This document shows positions 12,381-23,840 of a stretch of DNA of 64,000 bases, piece after piece. Source of the stretch: Stictocephala bisonia. Lineage: Eukaryota; Arthropoda; Insecta; Hemiptera; Membracidae. A program made the position numbers and the translations under genes. How positions within the stretch are numbered: the first letter of the stretch is position 1; each line of letters opens with the position of its first letter. Where the stretch lies: positions 124,001-188,000 of the forward strand of contig JAQJVL010001180.1 of NCBI GenBank assembly GCA_035578905.1, in the 5' to 3' direction. Under the pieces are notes generated by a model, which saw nothing but the letters and a program-made list of their open reading frames with translations, made no database searches and was not told the DNA's origin.

Positions 12381-13180
12381 TTTACAGGAATGTTAGAATC
12401 AAAGTTCATAATACTCTTGCCGATATTTACTTTAATAAGCAATGCTTGCAGCATGGTTTAATACCTAAATACGTTAAGGTGAAAATTAAATATAATACTG
12501 TTGCTGGTAGGAAAACAAAACAAAACAAGCTGAAAAACTGTTTGTAAATAACTCAATTAAAGATTTGTATCACAAAAAAGACCAACTGATATTTAAGAGT
12601 TACGACATTCATATGCAATTTGTTAAAGAATATGGTACTAGGGCTTGGTTTTTGCTGAACCATAATCTTGATGAGGAAATTTCACTTATAATGGAATCGA
12701 AATATAATAAGCTTAATAACAAATTGCAAAGATTAAGGAATGTAGGAAATACAGTAATGACAATCAAACTAGCCATTTAGTTAATGATGAAAGTCACGTT
12801 TTTCATAAAAGAGTAATTAATATGAGTAATGTTGAATTTAGCAAATCTGAAAATGATGTATTGTGTTATGGACCCAAACATAATTTCATAAAACATCAAA
12901 ACAAACAAGCTGATATTTTAGCCACCGACATTGAATGTAATGTATCTGAGTTAAAAGATTATAACAGAAATCAAATTAGATATGATGTAAGTAAAATATG
13001 TAAAACAATGAAGGTCCAAACTAATAATTCGAAACAGGTTTTAGATTATAAAGTTTAGATGTAAAACAGAAATTATAGAATGAAGATCTATTCACAGTTA
13101 AAGAGGATAAGAGCAACGCAATTGTTATTCTGAAAAAAGAAGATTATATTACTAAAACCATTGATTTTACTATATAAAGA
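12381..13180 (+). pseudogene. N-terminal part of a Penelope-like element
   Basis: Broken plus-strand frames give the N-terminal region of a Penelope-like retroelement protein: KLQRLRN, then NVEFSKSENDVLCYGPKHNF (the conserved 'Ls..e..vL.yGpkhn' segment), then KSNAIVILKKEDYITKTIDF just before the RT core. The frame is interrupted by stops at about 12,778 and 13,059. The RT core expected next is found only at 17,390, so either a 4-kb insertion separates two halves or these are two copies: the residues TKTIDF here and AKTEDF at 17.4 kb seem to be the same position. Confidence 0.7.
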
Positions 13181-13184
13181 GATA

Positions 13185-13510
13185 CTCCATCCATATGGGA
13201 GAGTTGTGGCGAGGCCCCAAAACTGTTTTGAGGCCCCACGCTGCGCTGCGCATAGCCCTATTTCCTCTCTCTCACATGCTCTTCCGTCTCTCTCTCACTT
13301 CCCTCCTCTTAACCCACTCTCCCATTCTCCAGACAGCCGCCCCGCCCTCTCCTTCCTCAGGTCCCACACACAAACAACGTCCTGCTTAGATAATTGTTTA
13401 CGTTATTCCATATGGCCAACGTTTATCCGGGTTCTCTGTTTTTATATTTGCTTGCATCTCTTTCGAATAATAAAGAATACTGTGTTGATACTATTACAGT
13501 AAAACTCAGT
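13185..13510 (+). other. GC- and pyrimidine-rich segment, LTR-like
   Basis: A sharply GC-richer 230-bp patch (CT-rich at 13,260-13,340) is followed by AATAAA near 13,469. The look is that of an LTR or an old SINE/UTR. The overlapping 113- and 64-codon frames are low-complexity and probably not coding. No flanking duplication was found. Confidence 0.3.
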
Positions 13511-13524
13511 GTAACATTCATATT

Positions 13525-16290
13525 GAATAAAGAAATATTTATGACTGAATAAATTAAAACACCATATTGATTTATATGATTAACACACCGTGTATTTGTA
13601 AATAGGCACACTTGAATAGACCGCTAACTTATCGGCAATGCTGGCGATAATTACTGCTGATTTAAATAAAAATATTCATATTATTTAGCTCATCTGAAAA
13701 ATCTTTATTTATTGCATTTTAACCATCGATTAGGTGATTAAATCGACTGTTGTACTCAATCATTAGTTTTTCATATTCGGTAATTGATTAAAAAATAAAT
13801 TGTTTTCAAATCCAATCAATGACTCTCCTTTCAATTATGAAATTAATCTGCAAATATTCCAGGAATATATAATATAGTGAAATATTAAAAAATGTGACAT
13901 TATTTATTTCTTTGACAAAATAAATATTGAAATAGGCCTATGATATTTATATAGAATAATACTGGGTAAAATATAAAACCCAAATGAGATTCAAATTTCA
14001 TGATAGGGTTAGAAAAAATCATAACAAAACCACTAATTTACTTCTATACAAGATAAAAATAGCTTTCATCTTATGGCCTGATTCAGACAATCTGTGTATA
14101 GGCATTTAATTTAAAATAGCATTATTTTTAATTTTATTATATACATATGTTTTATTATTACTGTCTGTAACATTAACATATTTTTTGGTTCCAAGTAATT
14201 GCATGATTGTTTGTAAAATATTTCATTGTTTGGTGAATGGTCAGTTTTTATTTTTTCGGAATCATGTAGAGTTGTGACTCTATTATTACTTCTTGAGAAA
14301 AAACAATCTCAATGTTAATTGAAATTGGTTAGGAAATATTATCGTGATATAATATAACTAGACTACTGATTATTTAGATTCAATTTTCATTATTTTAATC
14401 AGGTTGTGAAATTATTGTAAATTTTGTTTATGTCCCCCTTTAAAAAATACCGTTTTATAACATTGATTGAATCAGACCATTGTTAAAAGTATGTCTAAGG
14501 CGAATATAATTAAAGTTAACACATCTGTTTTTCATACTATTATTTTACTAGATGTGAAAGTATGGATAAACTGCAATTTATTTATATTTTCAATTTCTCT
14601 GGAAAAGACACTCTGGAATTACGCTGGTAACACTTCACAAGTAGCGTGACCAGCAATAACACAAGAAATAACTAATTTTAAGTAACCACAATCTAAATAA
14701 TAACAAAATTAACTATAGCCGCACTCTGTGTCGTTTTTAATTATAACAATTCGAATATGACTTATTTACACAACTGTGAATGAACAGAACATACAATGCC
14801 AAGAACTAACAAAACTATATAAACAAATAACTATTACAAATAAACAATAATATAGTTAAAAAAAATACGTAAATTTGGGTTTTGCGCATATTTTGAACTG
14901 TAATAGTATGGTTTCAAATTGAAACAAATATATATATATATATCGTATTAATGATAAGCATACACTTTCAAATGAGATAAATTAATCCTAAGTAGAAGAA
15001 CAGGGACCATTTTTTAATAACCAAACACTTCAACTCTAGAACTGTGGGAAGTAATATAGGCTATACATGTTTAAAAATTATTGTAATTTAATAGTAACAT
15101 TTAAATGAATGGCAAACATACTTATATTAAACATCTGCGGTTAAAAAGATGACTAAAAGCATTGATTTTATACACAAATAGATTTCCCATCCAATGTTAA
15201 ATTTTGAGTCTCAAAATATCAGCTGTTTTTGTGGTCCATTGTGGAGCGCTAGTGTAGCTCCATGTAAATGTAATGCAGTTTAAAACAGCTGTGGTTGCGG
15301 GCCACACTAACTAACAAAATTACTGCCACAAATATTCCTATTAGATGGTTTATCTATTGTAGGTGTATATAATCAATGCTAAAAGTCAAACAACTTATAT
15401 TATTAACACTTATTTAGCTACACATTAGATTAATTAGGATATAGTTTTACGGTGATAACTTAAATCACAAATGAGAGTTAGGCGAGGGTCCAATAACAAA
15501 ACGTGCGAGCTGTACTTAAAACATTACAGGAAAAACAAAGGATATGCGATGATTGTTAGTCTAGTACCGTACACCAAGACAATAAATATTAATAAAAATA
15601 TTTCCATTTTATTGTTTTTTTTTTTTTTTTTTTTAATCAAACTCAAGCCCAAAATTAATTCAGATATTGTCACACTTTAGTTGTTTAAGAAAAATGAAAT
15701 CCTCATTTTGTCATCTTGGAAACAAGTTCAGCTGATATAGATAATTATTATATTTTACCAATAACCAAGAAAATATAAGCAGATATGTGCTTATTTTGTA
15801 GTATAAGTTTGGTGCTATTCGGAATCAGACCAGTGAAAATTCAAGTTATTTTTGGCGGATTGTGATATTTACAGAAATATTTCTATAGCACAGCTTGAGG
15901 TCTAAGTTGCATTTTTGAGCGGCCAAGACTGGACAGACTACCTGAGATCGGTATTGCGTGCAACTCGAGTACCGGTACTGGTTTGGGGCCTTCTTGGGAC
16001 ATTGCAATTAACGCAGGTAGGATTGCGCGCAACTCGTTAACGGCCAGAGAGTGAGGTAGGCCTATTAGACGATTTTCGGCAACGCGACTGAAGAACTGAA
16101 TTATGTGCAAGTATGTTTTTTCTTTTTCATTTTATGACTCCGCCACTATTTATGAAATCATCAATACAGCAAATATTTTCTCTTTATCTCCATCTCTTTA
16201 TATCAAATAAAAAGAAAAAATGTCAATCCTGGTATAGACTAAGATAGGTTTACTTTACCTTCCGTCAAACAGATCACAGCGTGTGATGGT
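13525..16290. other. Long AT-rich intron stretch
   Basis: No gene seen. There is an alternating TA run at about 14,931-14,943 and a T-run at about 15,616-15,635. A GC-richer patch at 15,840-16,110 contains 'ggtattgcgtgcaactcg' and 'ggattgcgcgcaactcg' as a short internal duplication. Its 75-codon minus frame is not recognisable. Confidence 0.35.
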
Positions 16291-16301
16291 GATAACAACT
16301 A

Positions 16302-16335
16302 CATGTTTCGCCGTGAATACGGACGGCATCTTCAG
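16302..16335 (-). ncRNA. Hammerhead-ribozyme-like core (PLE-associated)
   Basis: On the minus strand the sequence reads CTGAAGA, a 5-bp helix (GCCGT/ACGGC) with loop CCGTATTC, then GAAAC. This has the form CUGANGA - stem II - GAAA required of a hammerhead core. Minimal hammerhead motifs are known in the terminal repeats of Penelope-like elements, and PLE fragments lie on both sides here. Stems I and III and the cleavage site were not established. Confidence 0.45.
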
Positions 16336-16734
16336 GTTAAAGAAAACAAGTAAGTCCAAGTGGGACGCGTCACAAATTAATTAAACTTAACAAACACAGT
16401 TCACACACGAGGAAAACAACGAATATTAAAACTTTCGGTAGGCCTACCACACACATTTCACTGTCCACGGCGTGACCCAGAAGCAGATTTTAATATTGTG
16501 GTATTTATGACAAATAGTTCAATTTACTTTTAAACAAAAAGGAATATTCATTTATAGTTAAAAATACAACAATAATTATACAATGCAATATTGACAAGAA
16601 TCTTTAATTACTTGATAAAAAATGAATAATGATTTCAATAATATAAAGGGTTAATTCTAGTATTAAATGTGAACTATATGACAGATGATAAGTTAATGAA
16701 TAATTAAATTGTTATAAATTATTTCTGATACTTC

Positions 16735-17115
16735 TAATAACGCATCCTCAGATGACTTTCCTTTGATAAAACCAAACTGACGTGGATTAAGAAAATTTTA
16801 CTTAGATAAACAACTATGGAGTCTTTTAATCATTGTTTTTTTCAAAAACCTTAGAGAATACAGATAACAAGCTGATAGGTATTATGTTATCTAGTTTTAT
16901 AGAGTTATTGTCCTTCAAAATAGGTACCACTGAACTTAACTTCAGGCTCTCAGGAATAATGCCTTTGATAAAACTACTGTTTATTAGGTGAACTAAAACT
17001 GGTGCAATCTCATCAACTATATTTTTCAGTAAATGTACATAATTTGGTCAGAGCCAGTTAATTTTTTAAATGCTTAACAATACTCTTAATTTCATCTAAA
17101 TCTGTTGGAGTTATA
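16735..17115 (-). pseudogene. LINE reverse transcriptase fragment
   Basis: Minus-strand translation gives IVDEIAPVLVHLINSSFIKG, then IIPESLKLSSVVPI, then PISLLSVFSKVFEK. These are the RT fingers motifs of a CR1/Jockey-type LINE ('P..lK...v.PI.K......NYRPISLL...SK..Ek'). The fragment has lost the canonical Arg-Pro (now IIP) and carries stops. There is no EN domain or palm nearby. Confidence 0.75.
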
Positions 17116-17384
17116 AAGAACGAATGTTGATAGTAAGTACGTAAAGGTGGAAGGGTATTGGAATGTACAACATCTGGACGGCTAGACTGGATTGCGATAA
17201 GGCGTCTTAAGAGAAAGAAGAGAGAATGGGAGGGGGTGATTAGTTTCCTTTACTGCTCACAGGTTGTACAACCGAACAGTCGAAACTGGAGGCAATTTCG
17301 ACCTCTTTAACTTGATTGACGACAGGTTGCAGCACAATCGCTCCCATATTTCGTGCCTCAATATTTAACATTGGATGGAACTAT

Positions 17385-19010
17385 CTTCTATGTATAGTAA
17401 AATCAATGCTAAAACCGAAGATTTTATCAAGGAAAATAAATTTCAAGAACTAAAAGGTGATCCTACAAATATTAGGATGACATCAATAAAGTTGTGAAAT
17501 CTTGTACAAAAGTTATTACTGATAATGTTCGTTTTAGAGCTGTTATGAATGGTATTTCGAAGGCACCCACAATGAATGGTATTCCGAAAATTCACAAACC
17601 TAATGTACCTATTAGGCCCCTTGGTAAATTTAAAATCTGCCTCTACTTACAATGTATCAAAGATATTGTCCAATATTTTGACCTCTGCTTTGAACCTTGA
17701 AAATAAATACAGTATTGATTTTGTCGATAAGGTCAATCATGTAAAATTGTGTAATAATACTAGGTTAGCCTCATTTGACATATGTAATCTGTATACTACT
17801 ATTCTAGTTGATGAAGTGATTAATTTAGTTAAGGAAAAACTTGTAAAACAACAATATGAAAAATGTATGTAAATCAAATTGTAAAGTTGCTCAAAACTAT
17901 CTTGAAACAAAATTACTTACAAAACGATGGTTTACTATGCTTAGTCCACTGTCAGCCATTTTGTCAGAAGTTTATTTACAGCATCATGAAGACTCCATTT
18001 TGGATAAATTAAAAAAGTAACATGATATCATATTTTACACTCGTTATGTAGATGATAAGTCTGGATTTGTTTAACGAGAAATCATGTAATGACTTAGATA
18101 ATATGTTAGATATACTTAATTGTCACCACCAGAAGCTTAGTTTTACCAGTGAACTTGAATCTATGAATGAAATTAACTTTTTGGATCTAAAAATAATTCG
18201 TGATCATAACAAACTTTCATATAGAATTTTCAGGAAACCTACCCAAACCAATTGTACAATAAATAACAGTTCTGTCCATCCCCCTCTCACAAAACAGCTA
18301 GCTTCAGAAGTAAGTTATATAGGGCGTATTCAATACCATTAAGTGTTGCAGATAGAAAACAAGAAATAAATGTAATAAAATCAATAGCTGTTGCAAATGG
18401 ATACAAGGCATCAATAATTGATGAAATCGGAAGTAGAATAATAAAGAAAATAGAAAATACAATTCGAGACGAAAACCGAACTACACTTAAAAGAAAAATC
18501 TGATAAAGAACAAAAGAAGTATGTATCCCTCCATTACAATGGACCGTTTACACAAAGAGTTGGTAATAGATTTAAGAAATTCAATTTATCAGTAGCTTTT
18601 AAGACTTATAATACTATGTCCAACATTTTACACCCGAATAATGAAAATGAAGATAAATTCAATAATTCAGGAATATATATATATAGGATTAACTGTAATG
18701 ATTGTAATATGTTTTACATAGGTCACACTGTAAATTTTAGCAAACGTTATAAAAACCATCTCTCTGCTTTTAAAAACAAGAAACCTGAAAGATCTATGTA
18801 GCTAAACACCTTCTGAATTGTAACCACAGTTTGAATAAAATAGATGAAAAAATGTAGATATTCTACAAGTTTGCAAGAAGGGTTGTATTATGTATGTTTG
18901 GGAAGAGTTATTTATTTTTAAAGAGAGTGTAAGGATCGTGATAAATTAATGAATGAACAGGTTAATTTTGATTCCGAAATAGTTTTTAATAATATATTTT
19001 CAGCGACTAA
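17385..19010 (+). pseudogene. Penelope-like element RT and GIY-YIG remnant
   Basis: Ordered, frame-broken pieces of a PLE polyprotein: GIPKIHKPNVPIRPLG (17,578-17,625; the PLE-specific 'P.IHKp..P.RPI'), RLASFDICNLYTTI (the first catalytic-Asp palm motif), TRYVDDK (palm YVDD), INFLDLKIIRDHNKL with FRKPTQTN (thumb), and SGIYIYRINCNDCNMFYIGH at about 18,676, the GIY-YIG endonuclease motif followed by RYKNHLSAF. Stops and frameshifts occur between pieces. PLEs encode RT fused to GIY-YIG, so the order is as expected. The copy is dead. Confidence 0.85.
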
Positions 19011-19154
19011 AAGAACAGAAGTAACAGTCAATAGGGACCAATAATATCACAGCAGCCGCCATTTTGATGATTCCAGCCAGTGGGGTCACGTGATCATAGG
19101 CCTATAAATTGAGTTGTTGAACACCAATTTTCATTCTTTTGTGAATCCTCTGGT

Positions 19155-19183
19155 CTGAGGAAGGTGAGCGTGGTTCAACGAAA
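19155..19183 (+). ncRNA. Hammerhead-like motif at PLE 3' end
   Basis: CTGAGGA, then a short imperfect helix (GTGA with TTCA plus a bulge), then CGAAA. It sits directly downstream of the PLE remnant, where PLE terminal repeats carry hammerhead motifs. A truncated second copy of the same 3' segment ('ggttcacagaaatcgatcac' and the following 'cacaatatttgtgcattttg') recurs at 19,531-19,590. Confidence 0.45.
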
Positions 19184-19257
19184 TCGTCACCACAATATTT
19201 GTGCATTTTGTGCTTATATTGTAATAAATTTTGTGCTGAAACCTCTAACAACAGTTA

Positions 19258-19600
19258 CGATTCCATATATAAAAGGAATATCTGAAAAAATTCGTAAAGT
19301 TAATTCAAAATTTAACATCTGAACTGTATTTAATTCATCCAACAATCTAAGAAGACATTTAACTAAATTAAAACCGAAAAATAAACAACAAGAGACACAA
19401 AATATAATATATAAAATTGATTGTCATTGCAATAAAACTTATATAGGTTAAACTTCAAGACCAATTTCAAAGAGAATAAATGAACACATTTACAATTATA
19501 AAATAGAATTGTATCGTGGTGTAGAAATATCATGGTTCACAGAAATCGATCACCACAATATTTGTGCATTTTGTGCTTATATTGTAATAATAATAATAAT
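19258..19600 (+). pseudogene. Second Penelope-like fragment (C-terminal)
   Basis: Joined frames read TIPYIKGISEKIRKVNSKF, then LRRHLTKLKPKNKQQ, then NIIYKIDCHCNKTYIG, then KRINEHIYNYK. This is the PLE pre-GIY-YIG linker ('iPYi.giSe.i.ri') followed by the GIY-YIG domain. It stands immediately behind the first PLE 3' end and is followed by the same terminal segment, so it is a tandem or partly duplicated copy of a related but not identical PLE. Confidence 0.7.
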
Positions 19601-19639
19601 AATAAGACTGTGTTGTATGACGTTTACTTGTACTGGCTC

Positions 19640-19865
19640 TATATTTATACCAACTTAGTTAATGTGAAAGAGAACTGTGATCAGTTTACAAAAAGAACAG
19701 AAATTCACAATAATATGACAAGAAATAATACAATGATTAATTTGCTATCTCTTAGACTATCTAAATGTACAGCCATCTCCATATCCAGTTTAAGTTATAT
19801 AATAAATTGCCAGAATCCGCAAAAAATGTAAAAAATATCAAGATTTATCAAGGATTTTTCATTTT
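19640..19865 (+). pseudogene. LINE C-terminal scrap
   Basis: Frames read KRTEIHNNMTRNNTMINLLSLRLSKC, then LSYKLYNKLPESAKNVKN across a frameshift. This 'H.hNTR...l..p..r......s..y..~YN.LP' pattern is typical of the extreme C-terminus of CR1/Jockey-like LINE ORF2. The rest of the element is absent. Confidence 0.55.
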
Positions 19866-19968
19866 TAAATTTCCTTTGGGGTTTTCCATCACGAGAAATC
19901 GACTGGCACTGGTTTCAACCCTGAGAAAATTCTGATTTCTGCTCCAGAGGCTCCTAGACTTCCCGTGT

Positions 19969-20222
19969 ATCACGACAAGGCTGGGCAGTAGACTTTGACG
20001 TCATATGGGCGAAACCAGCTGATTTGTTTATTCTATTAAATACTGGTAACCAAATCTACCAATTGCATACAAGCATTCAGCTACTAGTAAGCAAAATCAG
20101 CTGAAATTGTAATTACGGGAATTAGAACACTATTTTTTGTGTTCATTTTTGCCATTAAGCACAAGCGACGTCATGGGAGATGCACGTGATAGTACCTACC
20201 ATCTTCTCTTTTAAGTACCGTA
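19969..20222 (+). mobile_element. Dispersed non-coding repeat, copy 1
   Basis: About 250 bp aligns with 56,340-56,597 at roughly 80% by eye, through shared blocks such as GACGTCATATGGG/AACGTCATATGGG, 'aaatactggtaac', 'aagcattcagct', 'gggaattagaaca' and 'acctaccatctt'. Neither copy codes for protein. Class unknown (MITE, SINE or LTR piece). Confidence 0.75.
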
Positions 20223-21386
20223 TTTTTTGTGTATTGCTACAGTTACTTAGCAGTATAATGTTATTTATTTTGCATTTTGCTTTTATAAGATTAACCCTTA
20301 TAAAATCAGCGCTTTTTGCCCTAACTAATGTCCCATGACTTCTATCAGAAAAAACAATATGGAACCATTCTCGACTTCTAGCAGAAAGTGGGGTATCAAA
20401 CTATAGGTTTTTATCTCTTAAATCACATTATAGCATTACATTTTGGAATAGACAACATTTAAGAGCTGTGCCCTCCCCTCAAATAAGAAAATATGCTCAA
20501 AATCCCAAAATTTAGTAATGATAAACCAATACTCCCAAGTGGGGTAGCAAATTAAAGATATTCTTCTCTTAATTAATTACTACTACACCATCAGATTTTA
20601 GAAAAGACTATTTTTATGAGCTCCACAGCCCCAAAAACCAAAATTCATGTTCATACATGAATTAAGATCCTGCTTTAAGAATCCTGGCGAGGTCATAAGC
20701 CGATCTTCCTCACGAGGCTGTAGGCAGAGTTCCACAAAGGGGCCAGTAGCAGAGCGTCTTGGTAAGGCCGAGTTCCATAAAGGGGCTATAGGTCAACGTG
20801 GATGACCTTCGAAATGAAATTTTATTAATAACCGACAAGGTAGAGCAACAACGATCCTCAGAGAGAGATATATATGGATGCTACCTCTTCAGTTTGCAAA
20901 ATTCATCTGAGTGAAGCTCGACCTCCCAATACTTATTATTCAAATTTTTGTTATATTAGATAGCTGAAAGTATTGTACAAATCTGTTTTCTGAGTAGTTT
21001 AGTTATTTTATTATATAGATTTACTATGTATTATTTGTTGTCAAGTCGTATCTGTAGTATTGTGTTTAGGCCTAATTGTTATATAACATAGTATCCATTG
21101 TTTTCTTCTCTTTAATTTTGTTAAATTAGTTTATAAATTTAGTCAAATACCAAAGTTTTGGCGATGCTTGGAATTATTCATAGAATCATTTATATTATAT
21201 CAGTCAGGTTGCATGTAGCCTCACTAGCTTTAAGAAACGTTGGCAGGCCTACTTGTACTTGCAAAGTTTTGTTATCTTAAGACTATGCATATATATTTTC
21301 AAATATTATATAAGTGATGAAAACCATGTATTAATATATTAAAGTATCTAGTATCGCTTAGTGGTTACACTAAGCGAGTGCCTCAC
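20223..21386. other. Intron sequence beside exon 5
   Basis: A GC-richer patch at 20,680-20,920 contains a diverged duplication (GAGTTCCACAAAGGGGCC and GAGTTCCATAAAGGGGCT, about 57 bp apart). The rest is AT-rich. No gene seen. Confidence 0.4.
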
Positions 21387-21587
21387 CTGCCATAGTTCCA
21401 TCTGTATAGCACAATCGAGTTGCACCAGCCTAGTATCTAGATTAAACTGCTGTGTCTCGGGCTTGTTGAGACTGACATTGGCTACCAATACGGGCAACTT
21501 GGCAATATCTTCCAAGTGTTTGCGTAACTTCTCACAAAGTTTGCGAAACTCTGTCTTTCGATTGTACTTGAGGCAAAACTGATAAGC
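21387..21587 (-). CDS. eIF3a: eIF3a coding exon (fifth), internal
   Basis: Exactly 67 codons, AYQFCLKYNRKTEFRKLC to DCAIQMELWQ, phase 0 at both ends. It matches the eIF3a block '[25 protein letters not shown]' and the following 'TRLVQLDSAISMELWQ'. The acceptor is at 21,588-21,589 and the donor GTGAGG at 21,381-21,386. It is fully open with conserved residues, so it appears functional. Confidence 0.96.
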
Positions 21588-22717
21588 CTACAAAACACAT
21601 TTTATATTATGCACAGAAAACATATTTTACACAAAGAACACATTTACACAAGGTTAAGTATGAATAAAAACTGGCTGAATCTGTTCTTGGTTATTAATTT
21701 ATAACAACCTGGATAATAGGTAAACAGCGGGGTGTGTGAACACAATGCAGATCGGTTATGGAGAGATCAGTGAATGGATTTCCTTCTGATGAAAAGAAAT
21801 AACATTTTTAAATAGCACAGTAGGGTAAATTTCAATTTTACCTGTGTCTAAATTTGATGGATTTATTTGTCCACTATAAACTGTAAAGATTATACAACAT
21901 TCCTTTCCCTTTGATTCTTTCACAAGTACCCAAAACTGATCCCCAATCAGTCATAATACATTTTGAGAAGGATCAGCTGATAACCACCGGCTGTTCATTT
22001 GTCATTGGGCTAATAATTAATGACACTTTCTAAGGAACAGTCAGCCTTAGTTTGTAACAATAACTACATTCGCTCATCTACACTCATCACACTCATTTGA
22101 AATCCATATTTGCCAATATCTTGACGATCGGCGTCTTATGAACGAATAAAACAAACAAATTCAAAATTTAATTAAGAATAACAATTTTGAGAAAAAAATT
22201 TTAATAATTGTTAGGGGTGTGCGATGCACCGAAAAGCATAAAGAAATCAATGCGATTTGATTATTGACTAATCAAAACATCAATACATCGAAAGTGAATT
22301 AAATTTAGTTTAACAACTGAGTTCTAATATCCTAAAGTTTTAACAACTGAGTTTTTTGTTTTAGTAATATTTTTACTTAATTACAATTAAAACAAACAGT
22401 AAGTTATCAATAAAAGTGTAGGTAGTTTTGATAAATATTCCATTTTACACAAAAATAATGGCAAATAATAATACAATCATCAACAGGCCAGGAGGTGCTC
22501 ATTCCACGGAAACAACACGAGACATTTGCAGGTGGATACAATTAAAGAATAGTTTATGGACCGCAGAAAGTAATATTTGAGTCTCTTATTCCAAGCCTTA
22601 GACATGATATTTCATATATCTTAATTGATTAAAACCACAGGTATAGTAGTTATTACTAAAGATGTTTTGTATTATATATATAAAACAAAAATACATTAAT
22701 AATAAGCCAAGACGTAC

Positions 22718-22868
22718 CATGCGGGCAATGTCATGATACAGCGTCTCTACATGAGCATTAGTCCTCAAAAGCTCCAAACACTGGCAATAAGATTCCCAAA
22801 GAAACTTTACCCAGGGGGTAAGAATAGTACGGTCACTTCGATCTTGGGCATCTTCACCACTAACAGCA
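22718..22868 (-). CDS. eIF3a: eIF3a coding exon (fourth), internal
   Basis: After one base completing a Ser codon it encodes 50 residues, [20 protein letters not shown] to [10 protein letters not shown]. This matches '[35 protein letters not shown]' in the vertebrate protein nearly residue for residue. The acceptor is at 22,869-22,870 and the donor GTACGT at 22,712-22,717. The next intron (21,588-22,717) holds only AT-rich sequence, including a patch near 22,208 beginning AGGGGTGTGCGATGCAC. Confidence 0.97.
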
Positions 22869-23248
22869 CTGAAAACAGAATTTCTTATGGATAAAGTCAT
22901 TCGGGGCACATAATAGGTATATATAAACATAAAGAGACAGGTGTAAAACCCTGATAAGGAAAGATTTCTCTTTTAAATTGAGCCATAACATTTATATGTA
23001 AAATTGTTAACTCAAAACATATTGTTTATTCATATATTTTGAATACCTTGTTGGGGAAGGGCTGTCTACAGTATTGTGACCTAAAATATAGAATATAATG
23101 TATCATTATATATATAAATATCTGAGTAATCTCCGCACAACGCCGGACTTCAATCCAAGTAAGAACATTGTAAACTCAACTCCTAGGAGGTTTCATTCAT
23201 CATTGCAATGGGAGATTTTTTTAAAGCTTGTTGCTGAAGGCTAAATTT

Positions 23249-23533
23249 TATATAGTATGTCTGCGTGCTGTTTACTTGCAGTCCTATTTATATAGTATGT
23301 CTGCGTGCTGTTTACTTACAGTCCTATTTATATAGTATGTCTGCGTGCTGTTTACTTGCAGTCCTATTTATATAATATGTCTGCGTGCTGTTTACTTGCA
23401 GTCCTATTTATATAGTATGTCTGCATGCTGTTTACTTGCAGTCCTATTTATATAGTATGTCTGCGTGCTGTTTACTTGCAGTCCTATTTATATAGTATGT
23501 ATGGTGCTGTTTACTTGCAGTCCTATTTATGAG
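23249..23533. repeat. 40-bp tandem satellite, seven units
   Basis: The unit is ATTTATATAGTATGTCTGCG followed by TGCTGTTTACTTGCAGTCCT, exactly 40 bp. Unit boundaries (GTCCTATTTA) fall at 23,281, 23,321, 23,361, 23,401 and so on. Copies differ by single substitutions; the last has a 1-2 bp deletion. It lies in the intron between exons 3 and 4. Confidence 0.95.
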
Positions 23534-23651
23534 ATATACTAAAAGCAAGAATTAACATTTAATATTTTAATCTTCAGATCACTTGTCATCTCTCCTATTA
23601 CAGAGAGAGTCATGTTCTTAGCAAAGCACATCTTTTCATTCTGGATTGATT

Positions 23652-23840
23652 GCCGGTGTGATAGCTCAGTGGCTAAGGCTTCAGACTGCAGAGGGCAAGG
23701 TCCAAGGTTCGAATCCCCACTGAGCCAGCGGTCATTAATTCACTCATTGAATAAAGTTCACACACAGGCTTGTAGCCCATGTGAACTGGCGAGTGAAGTT
23801 TTTTTGAAAAGAAAAAGAAAGAAAGATTTATTTAAATCAT
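23652..23840 (+). mobile_element. tRNA-derived SINE
   Basis: The head contains a polymerase III A box (TAGCTCAGTGG, 23,662-23,672) and a B box (GGTTCGAATCC, 23,706-23,716) at tRNA-like spacing. The acceptor stem does not fold into a functional tRNA. A tRNA-unrelated body follows ('ttcacacacaggcttgtagcc', then an inverted-looking 'catgtgaactgg') and a purine-rich A/AAG tail to 23,840. This combination is diagnostic of a tRNA-derived SINE rather than a tRNA gene. Only one copy is in the window. Confidence 0.85.

Noticed and set aside
22208..22540. hAT-type MITE starting AGGGGTGTGC
   Set aside because: Only one plausible end seen; no inverted partner or 8-bp duplication.
23249..23533. CRISPR array
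   Set aside because: Direct 40-bp units without unique spacers in a eukaryotic intron; a satellite.
23652..23725. A functional tRNA gene
   Set aside because: A and B boxes are present, but there is no proper acceptor or anticodon stem pairing, and an attached body and tail mark it as a SINE.
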